NCBI GenBank assembly: GCA_030062745.1
Contig: CP099839.1
Coordinates: forward strand, 28,333,451 to 28,397,450
Length of the DNA: 64,000 nt
Source of the DNA: Capitulum mitella
Lineage: Eukaryota; Arthropoda; Thecostraca; Pollicipedomorpha; Pollicipedidae
Direction: 5' to 3'
Shown here piece by piece: positions 1 to 10,280 of this stretch (its first letter is position 1; the number at the start of each line of letters is the position of its first letter). The position numbers were made by a program, and so were the translations under genes. The notes beneath the pieces were generated by a model that saw only the letters and a list, made by a program, of their open reading frames with translations, was not told where the DNA came from and did not search any database.

Positions 1-1239
1 TGGCTGTAACTGAGATCAGACCTGGAAATGCCCAGAACGTTCGGCTTCCGAGACATTATACGATGTTACGAAACTAAAATGTCTCGCTTCGGTCGAGGAT
101 TCACATTTTTACCCTCTCGTTGATGGGGATTCTTTAGAACCCCTCCATTTTTCACTAATTGCACACAAACGACCAACGTTAGGCGGGCCGAATTTTCGTT
201 TTTCGTTTCGCAATTAATTTGACGCTGCATGATCTCAGCATAATCTCGACATGTTCAGCATTGTAGTTATTATGTCTGAAAACGTCCTATGGTGCCGGTG
301 ATGATGATGATGACACCATATGATGTCCTATCATACCGAATGTCGGTCCGTGGTTTTGGGGTAATGGTTATGACCAGGCAATACCCCAAATCCTAATGAC
401 TGGGAGAGTGGGAAAGTGGGGTGAAACTCAAGGTCGTAGCATCGAAGCCGTCAGTCGCTTTGGTAGAAATACATTCTAAAAAAAGATGTTGCGTATGAAG
501 TTTACGAGCTATAGACGCAAAGGAGACGAAGAATGGGTTCACGTAAGGAATTGGTGACCCTGTTGGCCGACTGCGAACCATTTGTAAGTATACGTAAGCG
601 TGGCTTCCTCCGACACATCCCATTTCCTTTGTCTTTTATTTTCACAGTCTGTCTGCGCACCGTGGGCGCAGACTTCATCCGCGTATCGTTGAATCAGCTG
701 TGATGGACAGCGACTCCGCCATTTTTTAGCCAGCAACCAACGCTCGGAGTTTTTGCTGCGATGCCGTCTCTCCGCAAGGTCTGCTGGCGACCTTGAGCGG
801 TTGAATCCAGCGAAGCTATGCCCACTACCGAGTATTGCATGGCACGGTGCACCGGCTAATTAAAGACGACGTTTCCGAAAAGTTCACTACCGAGTGCAGC
901 AAGCGTAGACTTTTAAGAGCTTTCATACGTACCTAGGAATGCAGTTGTGCGCCTTTCTGTGCACCCATTAGTTAAATGGTCATTTGACCGGAATTAGGAA
1001 CTGAATTTCAGCACTTTTAATCAAATGAATTGTAACTGGAACCATGCTCTTAAGAAGACTGTGAATTTGAATTGGATTCATTCCTTTTCGGAAACAAAAA
1101 ATCGGAATGGGAATCATTCCTTCCATTTTAGCAAATTCCAGTACACTGACACGTGCCAAGCCAGGGGATAAGTCCAGTCAGGGACGAATCCAGCGGCTCC
1201 GTTTGATGGGGGAAACAGATTTTCCTGGGAATAAAATAG
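1..1239. other. no recognisable gene
   Basis: No convincing coding frame, RNA gene or transposon end was seen. A short GAT trinucleotide run lies near 299-312. The open frames on either strand are short and resemble nothing I know. Confidence 0.5.
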
Positions 1240-1415
1240 TAGGTCAGCGAGTCGCTGGCCGTGGGAGGGGATGGAAGACGCTGGCCGTGGGTTCGGAGTG
1301 TACTACAGTGGCTTGGTATGGATGTGGTAGGTCAACGATTCAGCGACCGGGTAGAGGAGTGAAAGATCCTGGTCGTGGATTGAGTTCGGAGTGCCCAGCG
1401 ACTTCAGACTCCGGT
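1240..1415. repeat. imperfect tandem duplication, unit about 87 bp
   Basis: Two diverged copies lie head to tail. The first begins near 1240 with GTAGGTCAGCGA and the second near 1327 with GTAGGTCAACGA. Both continue through a CTGGYCGTGG block and then TTCGGAGTG. Substitutions and a few small indels separate them, so the duplication is not recent. No function is suggested. Confidence 0.5.
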
Positions 1416-2429
1416 TGAGTAGTAATAACTATATCTTTTGGGAGGGGGGGGGGCAAGCGGTTATTCCCCTCGTCGCGGTTTGGGGGCTATGACCGAAATG
1501 GTCCCCCTTGATCCGCCAGTGAGTCAAGTGCTCTTCCAGTTTTCTGCTGGTTGCTCAGAAAGGAATAGGCATAACCTGCCAAAAGTTGGTGTGCCTGTTC
1601 TTTCACTTCTTTGGCCCGTAAAATCGACACCTAGCGTCAATTTTGACTCGAGGCCATGCAGTGTCACTGATCCGGATCAAGTCAAAGATGTCATCTTGCT
1701 CTTAAAAGTATCTCCGTCATACCTTGGGGCGAATTGATTTCGCTGAAACTTCCTGGGGCATTAAAGTATGATGGGACTTACGATTTGCCTATTCTGAATT
1801 TTTCCAAAAGCTCAAGATGCAAGGCCTGGGACAAAAAGCTTGGCAGGTATCAAAGGGATGAAGGAATAGGCGCACTTAATTTCGTCAGGCCGTGCCTATT
1901 GTTTTCTGAGCAATCAGCTGGGGGCGGGGCACTTAACTCTCCCCTTCCCCAGAATTGGTTCATACCCAAGGTAAGGTGGCGTCGGACACCGGCCCGGCGA
2001 GAGTCATGCTTGACTTCATCTTGAAAGTCACTGGGCGACCTGAAGAGATCAAACCAGGTATCGCTGGATTCCCTAAGTACACAGCTATTCATTTTTCGTG
2101 TTTATCACTTACGAGCCAAATGCCAAAGGGGTGCCTGCCACAAACCCTCCCCTTGCCTCGCCTCCCACCCGGCGAAGCTTACAAAGTTAATCAGTTAATC
2201 AGGCAAACAATGAAAAATGCATATATTCAGCTAGGAGAAATTTCGCCCATTTTCAAAATTTTATCCATGCGTGAGACTCACGAAATTGCTTCACTTTTCC
2301 CAATCTCGATAATTCTATACAAAGAAAAATGGTCGGTCATGATGAACTGGTTACTTGCATTTTTCTCTCACGCTGTGTGCTGGTTAACGGATATGTATGT
2401 ACAAATGTTAGACACAAACTGTCTCTGCA
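1416..2429. other. no recognisable gene
   Basis: The only structure seen is a G homopolymer-like run at about 1440-1452. Open frames of 80-180 codons overlap on both strands without recognisable motifs and are treated as chance. Confidence 0.45.
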
Positions 2430-3087
2430 CGAGAACCACATTTTCAAAGGCCAAACAAGTAAGCTTGGGTCAGATAGCATTAGGTCGTCCTTGACAAGTG
2501 AGGTTCTTGCCAAACATCAGTGCTTCGAATCACATATGCCTACGGATGAAGATTGAAGGGCTGAAAACCAATCAGTTATGCTTGACTGCGGTCTGAACGT
2601 TTAGTAAAGAAGTGACCTCATCCTGGTCAAAGATCATCAGGTATAACAGAAAAGTCACTTGACGTTAGAAGCATCAATGCAGTAAATTTAAAACTGCCGA
2701 CCTAGGCCCACAGTCTCAAACAGAAACGTAACATGGCACAGATATTGTCTGGGCGAAGGTCAATGACCTGAAAATTTCGCACAATCACCGCGAGGTAGGA
2801 GACTCGTTGCGGCTGTCATGTGACGCCAACGTCACAGCTTCATGGCAATCGGTAGAGTCCACAAAATATCGTGGGATTTTGCTTTTGTGGAAAACGATCA
2901 TTTGTAGCCCGTTGTAGGTCAGTTACCTTGCATGACCCAGAGTAAAAAAAAAAAAACGGATGTAAGAACTGTAAGCAAAAAAACACGCCAACTTCCCTGT
3001 ATTGGAACTTGTCAGTCTGCTTCTTGTTTCAGCTGACTTCAAAATATTGGAAGGGTTCTTATGAACCCTCAGCTCGGTGCAGTTTAA
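2430..3087 (+). mobile_element. family D repeat, copy 1 (degenerate)
   Basis: This stretch aligns by eye with 41452-42040. Shared blocks include a GGGTCAGA start, a TTGRCAAG..AGTTCTT segment, a GTGCTTCGAA/ATGCTTCCGAA segment and an interior with AGGTCA-like hexamers. It ends with a hairpin, AGGGTTCTTATGAACCCT (about 3053-3070), followed by TTAA at 3084-3087. The closing hairpin plus TTAA is the design also seen in families A and B. No coding capacity is visible. The 5' limit is uncertain. Confidence 0.5.
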
Positions 3088-4542
3088 CGCCAAAGTTGTG
3101 GTTTTCACAACCGGCTCGCCTACACGCTGTAAAGCCCATCGTTTTTTTTTGCACGCGGGAGGTTCAGCGAACTAGGGCCGTAACCAATGTTGCTGGCGAA
3201 AGCGTGGTTTCAGAAATCGGCTAAGATTCAGATGGAGAGAGGGTCATTGATAAATACTGAAATCATTCGAGTCGTCGCAGCATTACATAAGGTTCGGTCG
3301 AAGGAGGACTAATTGCAACATGTCTGAGGACTTATTTGCGATCTCTAAGAAAAATGCCACCAACTTTGTCCGAGAAACCTCTAAAGACAAACAGCTCATC
3401 GCGTTTTCAAGACACCTCTGAGTTGCTGCTAGATCCTGCGCGCAGTTGCAAACTTCATTGGCCAGGGAGTCTTCGATTAATTAAAAAAAAAGTTTATCCG
3501 TCACTCGCGAAATTAACGCTTGCAGTCCCTCGTCCTCCATTGTCACATGCTCTCCGGATAGTTGTGTTAGGCAATGTGTGCCAGAGCGGAAGAATGAGAG
3601 GCTACGGACGCTTCAGACATTCGACAACTCATGCTACCTTCGCAATGATGAGGTATCCCGATCTCCCGGGCAATCGGCATGGGCCCGTGACCAGGCTGTC
3701 CGTGGCTGCTGTACATCGGGTACTTCATGGCTCGAAGTCCGTAAATAATCACGCCACTACCAATTTCTTATCGCCAAGTCTTTGCGGATGCCACGCCTTG
3801 TTTGATCCATGAGTTGTGCTCCTCGGTTATGGAGCAGAGCTGACAGGTTATTTCGTTCGTCGTGTTTGGTGGAAGACTTAGCTCCCAATACTCACACAGG
3901 TAGCGTGTTTGTGTGCACTGGACATTTCGCCGTGGGTGTAGAGCGAATCCTGACTTCCTTCACATCGCGATGATGTGCGATTCTCTCCTAGTGTTTCAAC
4001 TTCCATTTTCTTATAAGCCTATGAACGTCAGAGACCTATGCCACAATTCTCGTGACCTCCTGAAGAGAAATAAATTGTTTACATCCCAGCATTTCGGTGG
4101 GTAGTCGTGCATTATTCTTCCTACCTCATTACATCTACAAAGACCTGAAGGTGAGTCATGTACTCCTCGGACTTTGTTGTGGAACGACTGTCAAAAAATG
4201 AACATCGTTTATTAAGATATCTCTTGTTTGCTTAAATGCATTTGTTTTGCTTTTATATTCTCTTTTTTTTTGCCTACACGATTCTCAACCCACCAGTTGC
4301 TGTGTTATGTTGCTGCATTCCACTTACTGGGGACGAAGGCGTCGGACTCTGATTCCCCTACAGGCGCAGCCGAGGCGAGGCCGGCGGCGCCCCCCCCCCC
4401 CGGCCCGCATTGCTCATGGTCTTCAGGGCAGACGGTTGTCGTATGACTGAAATTTACACTGAGCTCTGCCTCCCCCCCCAAGAAAATCCTGGCTGTGCCC
4501 CGCCCCAGACTTAAAGCTCTGCGATTAATACACCTGTTGAAC
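3088..4542. other. no recognisable gene; GC-rich patch near 4350-4450
   Basis: No gene was recognised. A patch at about 4360-4410 is GC-rich with a long C run, and a second C run lies near 4472. A 158-codon frame at 3336-3812 has no motif I recognise and no splice context that convinces. Confidence 0.4.
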
Positions 4543-5763
4543 TTAACCCGTGCACGACCGTCGGTCCGTCTCGAACATCGGCAACTGGGGGGGGGGGGGC
4601 AGCTGACTGCCCCCTCTAACTCACGAACGCTTGATCGCACGATAAAAATAGCATACCGTTGGAAATCCTGTGACGAGTAGAGCTCGAAACTAGTCTCATT
4701 TTCAGTTTTAGATGATATGTAAGCCAATTTACGCCCTATATATGTTTTCTCATAGTCGACTGCATGAAACTAAGAAATGGCCTGAATCTCAAGGACTGTG
4801 ACTAATAACGCATAGGTAAAGGCACCAGCGCACGAGTAAAGGTCCGCGGATGCCGATACACGTCTAATTTCCCCAGATTTGTTCAATATATGCACCGAAA
4901 CGTTGCGTTAAAGACACCGTAATTCTCCCGCCAGCTGTCAGTGTGCGCCGCTGCCGTATGCGGTACCAAATTGACGGGAACTAATTTTAGCGTTTCTTCA
5001 TTTTCGCGAAAAAGACGATCTGTGTCAATTTTATTTATCTTGGTGGTTCTTGTGATGGTTTCTCATGCTTAAATGTTGGAAAAATTGATAAGTTACCAAT
5101 CTACAAAGCTGGCGGATCTTTATTAGCGAGAGCCTGTTTATTTCCCAAATATGCTACTTTTTCAAACTTTTTGAGGTTCCTGGTATGAATTACGTCTGTG
5201 CAAGCTAGTTCTGCCATTCTCTAACCGTTCTGAGTAATTCATCGTCGATTTTGACAGTGGTACATTTTGGCCCACTACAGTTATTGGTGGCCTGACCTCA
5301 GGTCAATGGCTGGAAGTCACTGATACTTTGCCCAATAACGGTAACTGGATGTCTGCTTGACTCCACACTAAAAATGTTATGGAATATTCTGTCAATTTCC
5401 GAAAAACGGCATATGTTTTAAAAATGGGCGTGACCTTAGGTCAATGACCCGGAAATTCTGAAAAATCTGAGATAGGAGATTTGTTGCATCTATCACGATC
5501 ACTTATCCCTGAAAGTATTATTGAGATATCTTGTTTTGCGAAAAAGGTAGAGGCCGCTAAACTTTTTTTGACATAGGTCTGTTTGACCTGACCTAGGTGA
5601 GGCACCTGACCTGACCTGAGGTCAAAATTTTCACACGAAATGTACAATTGATGGAGCAAAAGGTACCCAAAGTTTCGTGACTCTTTGTTTGTTGGTTCTC
5701 TCGCAATGCCAGAAAAACCTCAGGGGGCAGTCAACTGCCCCCCTCCAGTCGGGGACGGGTTAA
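4543..5763 (+). mobile_element. family A element, copy 1: TTAA-flanked piggyBac-like non-autonomous transposon
   Basis: The element is bounded by TTAA at 4543-4546 and 5760-5763. The ends are inverted: TTAACCCGTGCACGACCG on the left, and TTAACCCGTCCCCGACTG on the right read on the other strand. TTAA targets and termini starting CCC are typical of piggyBac. Just inside the left end is a G run (about 4588-4599) followed by CAGCTGACTGCCCCC. Just inside the right end is the hairpin GGGGGCAGTCAACTGCCCCC (about 5723-5742). Clustered TGACCT/AGGTCA hexamers lie at 5583-5627. No open frame encodes a transposase, so it would depend on one supplied in trans. A second copy with the same orientation lies at 29345-30580. 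Confidence 0.75.
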
Positions 5764-5937
5764 TCAAACTTTAATTGACTTCTCTCCACATCGAGTATGT
5801 GATATTTCCAAAGATTTTCAGCTTATAACTCAGGTTACAGGTCGTCCGTAAGACGTCAATATTCGGCCAATTTGAGAATGCCAATTTTTGCATGTAAACC
5901 GGAAATCAAACGTATTCTCAAACTGAAGTAGGTACGT

Positions 5938-7149
5938 TTAATCCTACTCCCGGAGGGCTAGACGGTATGGTCGATTCCCGGCAGGGGGGTAGATTCGGTT
6001 CCCCCCTGAGATCTCGAGAACTACTTGTCCGATTTCATCGTAACAAACGGCAATCGATTTGCCATGACGTGAACTACATTTTTATAAAAAGAAATTTTCA
6101 AAATTTTGAAGTGTGTGGATACAAGCGGGACAAAAATGCTAAAAAGGGTAATTTTGGACCTCTTATAACTCCGTTGTTTTTCGACCGATTACAATGAAAC
6201 TGCCATGAATGGAGAGCTTATGCATAGGGCTTTTACCATGGGTACAAAAGTCTGACATTTTGAGAAAATTCATGGGCGTTCACAGGGTTTCAAAAATAGG
6301 AGGATTAGTTTTCTAACAACTGAATGAACAGAAAAGGGAAAAACGCTTTTTTGGCTTCTGCTAGTCATGGTATGCTAAAGAAATACAAATCGCATTACAA
6401 TGTTTGTATAATGCTAGCATAGGCTGTGCCAGGGACATGAAAAAGGAGAAACTGTCATTGTCACACGTTCTTCAGATCAACTTGTGACCTTTGACCTTAA
6501 ATGACCTCCAGTGACTTTGAGGTTACTTGGAATGATCTCGTGTGCATTTAATATTATCTGTAAACGTTCTCAATCATTTGAATTCATTCTATTTCAAAAA
6601 TTTCATTTTATGGCCATTGCGATATAAGGTACGCACATTGACATTTTAGGTCATAGCTCCGTGACCCGACCTGATATCAAGCTGAAACTTGATATAGAAG
6701 TAGAGGACACCGTTCTGCGTCATGCATATTCTGGGTTTGTCATTTAAAAAAACGGCGCCGAAATTACTGCAAAAAAAACAAATTTGGAATTTGACCTTGA
6801 CCTGACCTTGTAAAGTAACCTCAGATGAACAAAATTACATATCCGCATTGCCCAACTATTTCGGTATACAGCCGTATAAAGACTAAGTTTTATCTGAAAA
6901 CTCTGTTTTTGGCAGACATTTTCCTTTTATCCTCAGCATGGCCAAAAATGGCTTGAGGTGCCTCCCAAAAACGTTGCCTGGCTCCGCCCCTGAGCAAAAA
7001 AGAATTTTGTAATTTTGTCTTGGCGCGTAGAAAGAATAACTAGGAAACGCCACCAAGTTTCGTGAAGCTGTGTTAAAAAACATGGAATTGGCAAGCAAAA
7101 AACCTGAGGGGGCGGATTCAGCCCCGCCTCCTGCCGGGAATAGGGTTAA
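5938..7149 (+). mobile_element. family B element, copy 1: TTAA-flanked non-autonomous transposon
   Basis: The element is bounded by TTAA at 5938-5941 and 7146-7149. The left end reads TCCTACTCCCGGAGGG and the right end CTGCCGGGAATAGGG before TTAA, so the termini are inverted around TATTCCCGG. G-run/C-run hairpins lie just inside both ends. The AT-rich interior carries a conserved block of AGGTCA-type hexamers (6482-6530, and 6790-6810 including TGACCTTGA). No transposase frame is present. Other copies are at 7236-8427 (direct), 20822-22045 (inverted), 33127-35616 (direct, interrupted) and 34026-35244 (inverted). Confidence 0.75.
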
Positions 7150-7235
7150 AGGCGAGCATGAGATACAAATGATATGTGTCAGCTAATCATCCGGACAGAA
7201 TTCAATCACTAAAAGCCCCAAAACCGAACGTCCCT

Positions 7236-8427
7236 TTAACCCTATTCCCGAAGGGCTAGACGGTATGGTCGATTCCCGGCAGGGGGCGGATTCGCCCCCC
7301 CCCGCCGAGATCTCGAGAACTACACATCCGATTTCATCGCAACAAACGGCAATCGATTCGCCATTTCGTGAACTAGATTTTTGCAAAAAGAAATCAAAAT
7401 TTTGAAAGGGCTGGATACAGGGAGGCGAAAATTTCAAAATTAGCGGTATTTTTGGACTTCTTATAACTCCGTTGTTTATGGACCGATTTCGATGAAACTG
7501 GCATGAATCGAGAGATTATGGATAGAGCTTTTTCCATCGGTACACACATCTAAATTTTCGAGAAATTCATAGGCGTTCACTGGGTTTCGAAAGTAGGAGG
7601 ACTAGTTTTTCAACAACTGAATGAACAAAAAAGGCAAAAACACTGTTTTGGCTTCTGCTAGTCATGGCATTACAATGTTTGCACAATGCTCGCATAGGCG
7701 GTACCAGGGACATGAAAAAGGGGAAACTGTCATGGTCACATGTTCTTCAGATCAACTTGTTATCTTTGACCCTAAATAACCTTCAGTGACCTTTGAGTCA
7801 CTTGGAATAATCTTGTGTGCATTTAATGTTATCTGGAAACATTTCCAATCATTTGAATTAACTCTATTCCAAAACTTTCATTGTGTGGCTACTGCGATAT
7901 AGGGTACGCGCACTGACATTTTAGGTCATAGCTCCGTGACCCGACCTGATATCAAGCTGAAACTTGATACACAAGTAGAGGACACCGTTCTACGTCATGC
8001 GTATTCTGGGTTTGTTATTTGAAAAAACGGCGCCGAAATTGCTGCAAAAAAACAAATTTTGACTTTTGACCTTGACTTGACCTTGTAAAGTTACTTCACA
8101 TGATCAAAATCGTATCTGCATGTTACCCAACTATTTTGCCATACATTTATATAAAGCTTTAAGTGCTATCTTAAAAATGCTCTTTTTGGCAGACATTTTC
8201 ATTTTGCCCTCAACATGGCCAAAAATGGCCTGAGATGCATCCCAAAATGTTGCCTGACTCCGACCCTGTCCAAAACAGAATTCTGAAATTTTGTCACGGC
8301 GCGTAGAAATAATAGCTGGGAAATATCACCAATTTTCATGAAGCTGGGTCAAAAAGCCTGGAATAAGCAAGAAAAAAACCCCACGGGGCTCGGATTTAGC
8401 CCCCTCTCCTGCCGGAAATAGGGTTAA
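7236..8427 (+). mobile_element. family B element, copy 2
   Basis: TTAA at 7236-7239 is followed by CCCTATTCCCGAAGGG, and GCCGGAAATAGGG precedes TTAA at 8424-8427. Alignment with copy 1 is close along its whole length and in the same orientation, with 86 bases between the two elements. The left subterminal hairpin is GGGGGCGGATTCGCCCCC. The right one, near 8387-8408, is partly decayed. The nuclear-receptor-like hexamers are kept, with TGACCTTGA at 8067-8075. It lies directly against the decayed Tc1/mariner sequence that follows. Confidence 0.75.
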
Positions 8428-8485
8428 GAGAAATTTTGCACTGAGGAAGTCCACGACGTAGCATACATGTAAGTGAAAAGCCGTA

Positions 8486-9585
8486 ATGCCAGCTTATTGC
8501 TTTATCTGCAAGATGTCGCTAAGCAAAGAGGATGTTAGAACAATGTCGTGCAAATTTACGGAGCTCAAGCCAACTGTGCCGAAATGCGATATTGTGAGAC
8601 ATTTTAAAGGTATGGGTATAGCTAGATGCACCACACATGTTATCTTACGGAAGCTCGAGAGAAGCGGCACTATTGAGCACGGCGGAAAGGGCAAAGCCGG
8701 AAGACCGTGCCGCAAAGCGGACGTCAGAAAGAGGAGTGCGCTTCTGAAGGCGGCGACCAATAAAGCTGGGGTGTCACTCCGCCTCTTGGCCTGCCGTTTT
8801 GGAGTGAGCAAGAGTTACGTGGAAAAAACCATGAACGGGCAAGGAATTGAGAAAAGAAGGCGGATACCAGTAAAGAAAGGCAGCAAATACCAATAAAAAA
8901 CATCAGGCAAAAAAACATGTAAACGTCACCTGATTCGAACATCACTATGAGCATGCAAGAACATGGAGGCGTTCATGGATGATAAAAGCTATTTCACCTT
9001 TTACGGTCACAATATGCCAGGAAATAAGGGTTTCAATGTTGGTCCAGGTGGTGACATCCCGAAAACTGTGAAATGTACGCCAAATGATAAGTTTCCAAAG
9101 AACATGGTGGTCTGGATCGCCATCTCCCCAAGAGGGATCTCCAAACTTGTCATCCTTCCCAGTTGGACCATGTGGGAAGCATCATTTATCAACAGCACTG
9201 TCTGCGGGATGGCTTCCTGCCATTTCTTCAAGAGAAATGCCCGGATGGTCGCTATATTTTCCGGCCAGACCTAGCTCCGGCACATTATACCCGTGAGACG
9301 ATCTCGTGTCTGGAGGATGCCGGTGTGTCCGTCATCAGACGAGAGGATATCCCTTCGAATGTACCTCAGCTCCGCCCAGTGGAGGATTTCTGGGCAATCG
9401 TAAAGTAAGAGGTGTACAACGGAGGATGGGTGGCATGCTCTGAGATGGGACTCAAGCGCCGAATCAGAACAGCACTGGCGTCTCTGGACACGGAAGTGAC
9501 GCGCATGACGAAGAAGGGCGTGGTTTGTCTCGTGAGGGCCGCAACCCTCTCTGGTGTCATCCACTTGCCTCACCGAGTGTCATGA
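8486..9585 (+). pseudogene. decayed Tc1/mariner transposase, DD37E type
   Basis: Family knowledge: these enzymes cut and paste DNA using two N-terminal helix-turn-helix motifs and a DDE catalytic core. Seen here: residues encoded at 8486-8896 form a basic two-HTH region containing a GRP motif near residue 74. After a stop, the same frame resumes at 8963 with MDDKSYFTF, the first catalytic Asp. The second Asp is in RPDLAPAHY (9268-9270) and the Glu is in VEDFW (9382-9384). Exactly 37 residues separate them, which marks the DD37E group known from mosquitoes and other arthropods. The frame is broken by a stop at 8894-8896, missing sequence between the HTH and core, a shift near 9163-9170, and a stop at 9406-9408. 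The C-terminus runs on to TGA at 9583-9585. The copy is dead. Confidence 0.8.
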
Positions 9586-9649
9586 ACACATCAACCATTG
9601 ATGAGGTCTTCATGTCGGTCAGTCCTCGGCTTGGATTCAATATGCTGGG

Positions 9650-9706
9650 ATACTCTGAATTAAACGGCACTGAATTTTGTCCGGATAATTAGTGGACACT
9701 ATTACA
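9650..9706 (+). repeat. probable 3' terminal inverted repeat of the Tc1/mariner element
   Basis: About 70-120 bases after the transposase end, the stretch containing GAATTTTGTCCGGATAATTAG and GTGGACACTATTAC looks like an outward-facing Tc1/mariner terminus. Its inverted partner is not visible before 8486, where family B copy 2 ends at 8427. The 5' end therefore appears to be lost. Confidence 0.45.
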
Positions 9707-10216
9707 CATTGGTCTGGAGAAAAAAAAACGACGCAAATAAAGTCAGATCAGGTGCTGCTATGAGGTCACTTATATGTGACTTATATGTGTGCCTAATATA
9801 TCGCAAGAAATCCATGAACGATGTAACTTCCAGTACTTGTCACAGCTGGCTTTATCGTGTAAAACGGCGAAATCACGCAATCTCGTCGTTTTCATGACGC
9901 CATTCTAGCATGACCTTGGACGACATCGACAACTTAGTCTTCATCGAAGTGTGCGGAAATGACGAAACGAGGAATGCTGGAAATTTGACGACTCTGCGCT
10001 GCTTGGCTATTCGGAGTTAACGACCAAGGAAAATGAAACATATCTGTGACTCGCACATGCCGCGGATTATTTTGTTTATTTTCTCTTTATTATAGACATA
10101 TATATGACCTTGATAATAGACCATAAATGGAGTCCCTGGCATTGGGATCGGTTTTTGTCTGTCTTGGACAAAAGGACTTAACGACCGAGGTAGCACCTTA
10201 TGCTTTAAAATTAACA

Positions 10217-10218
<2 letters not shown>
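9707..10218. other. no recognisable gene
   Basis: Unique-looking AT-rich sequence. No coding frame or element ends were recognised. Confidence 0.5.

Positions 10219-10256
<38 letters not shown>
10219..10256. repeat. (TA)n microsatellite
   Basis: An uninterrupted TA run is followed by an interrupted AT-rich tail to about 10280. Confidence 0.95.
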
Positions 10257-10262
<6 letters not shown>

Positions 10263-10280
10263 TTATATATAATTATATAT

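Noticed and set aside
1955..2494. 179-codon plus-strand frame
   Set aside because: No recognisable motif; it partly overlaps the family D relic.
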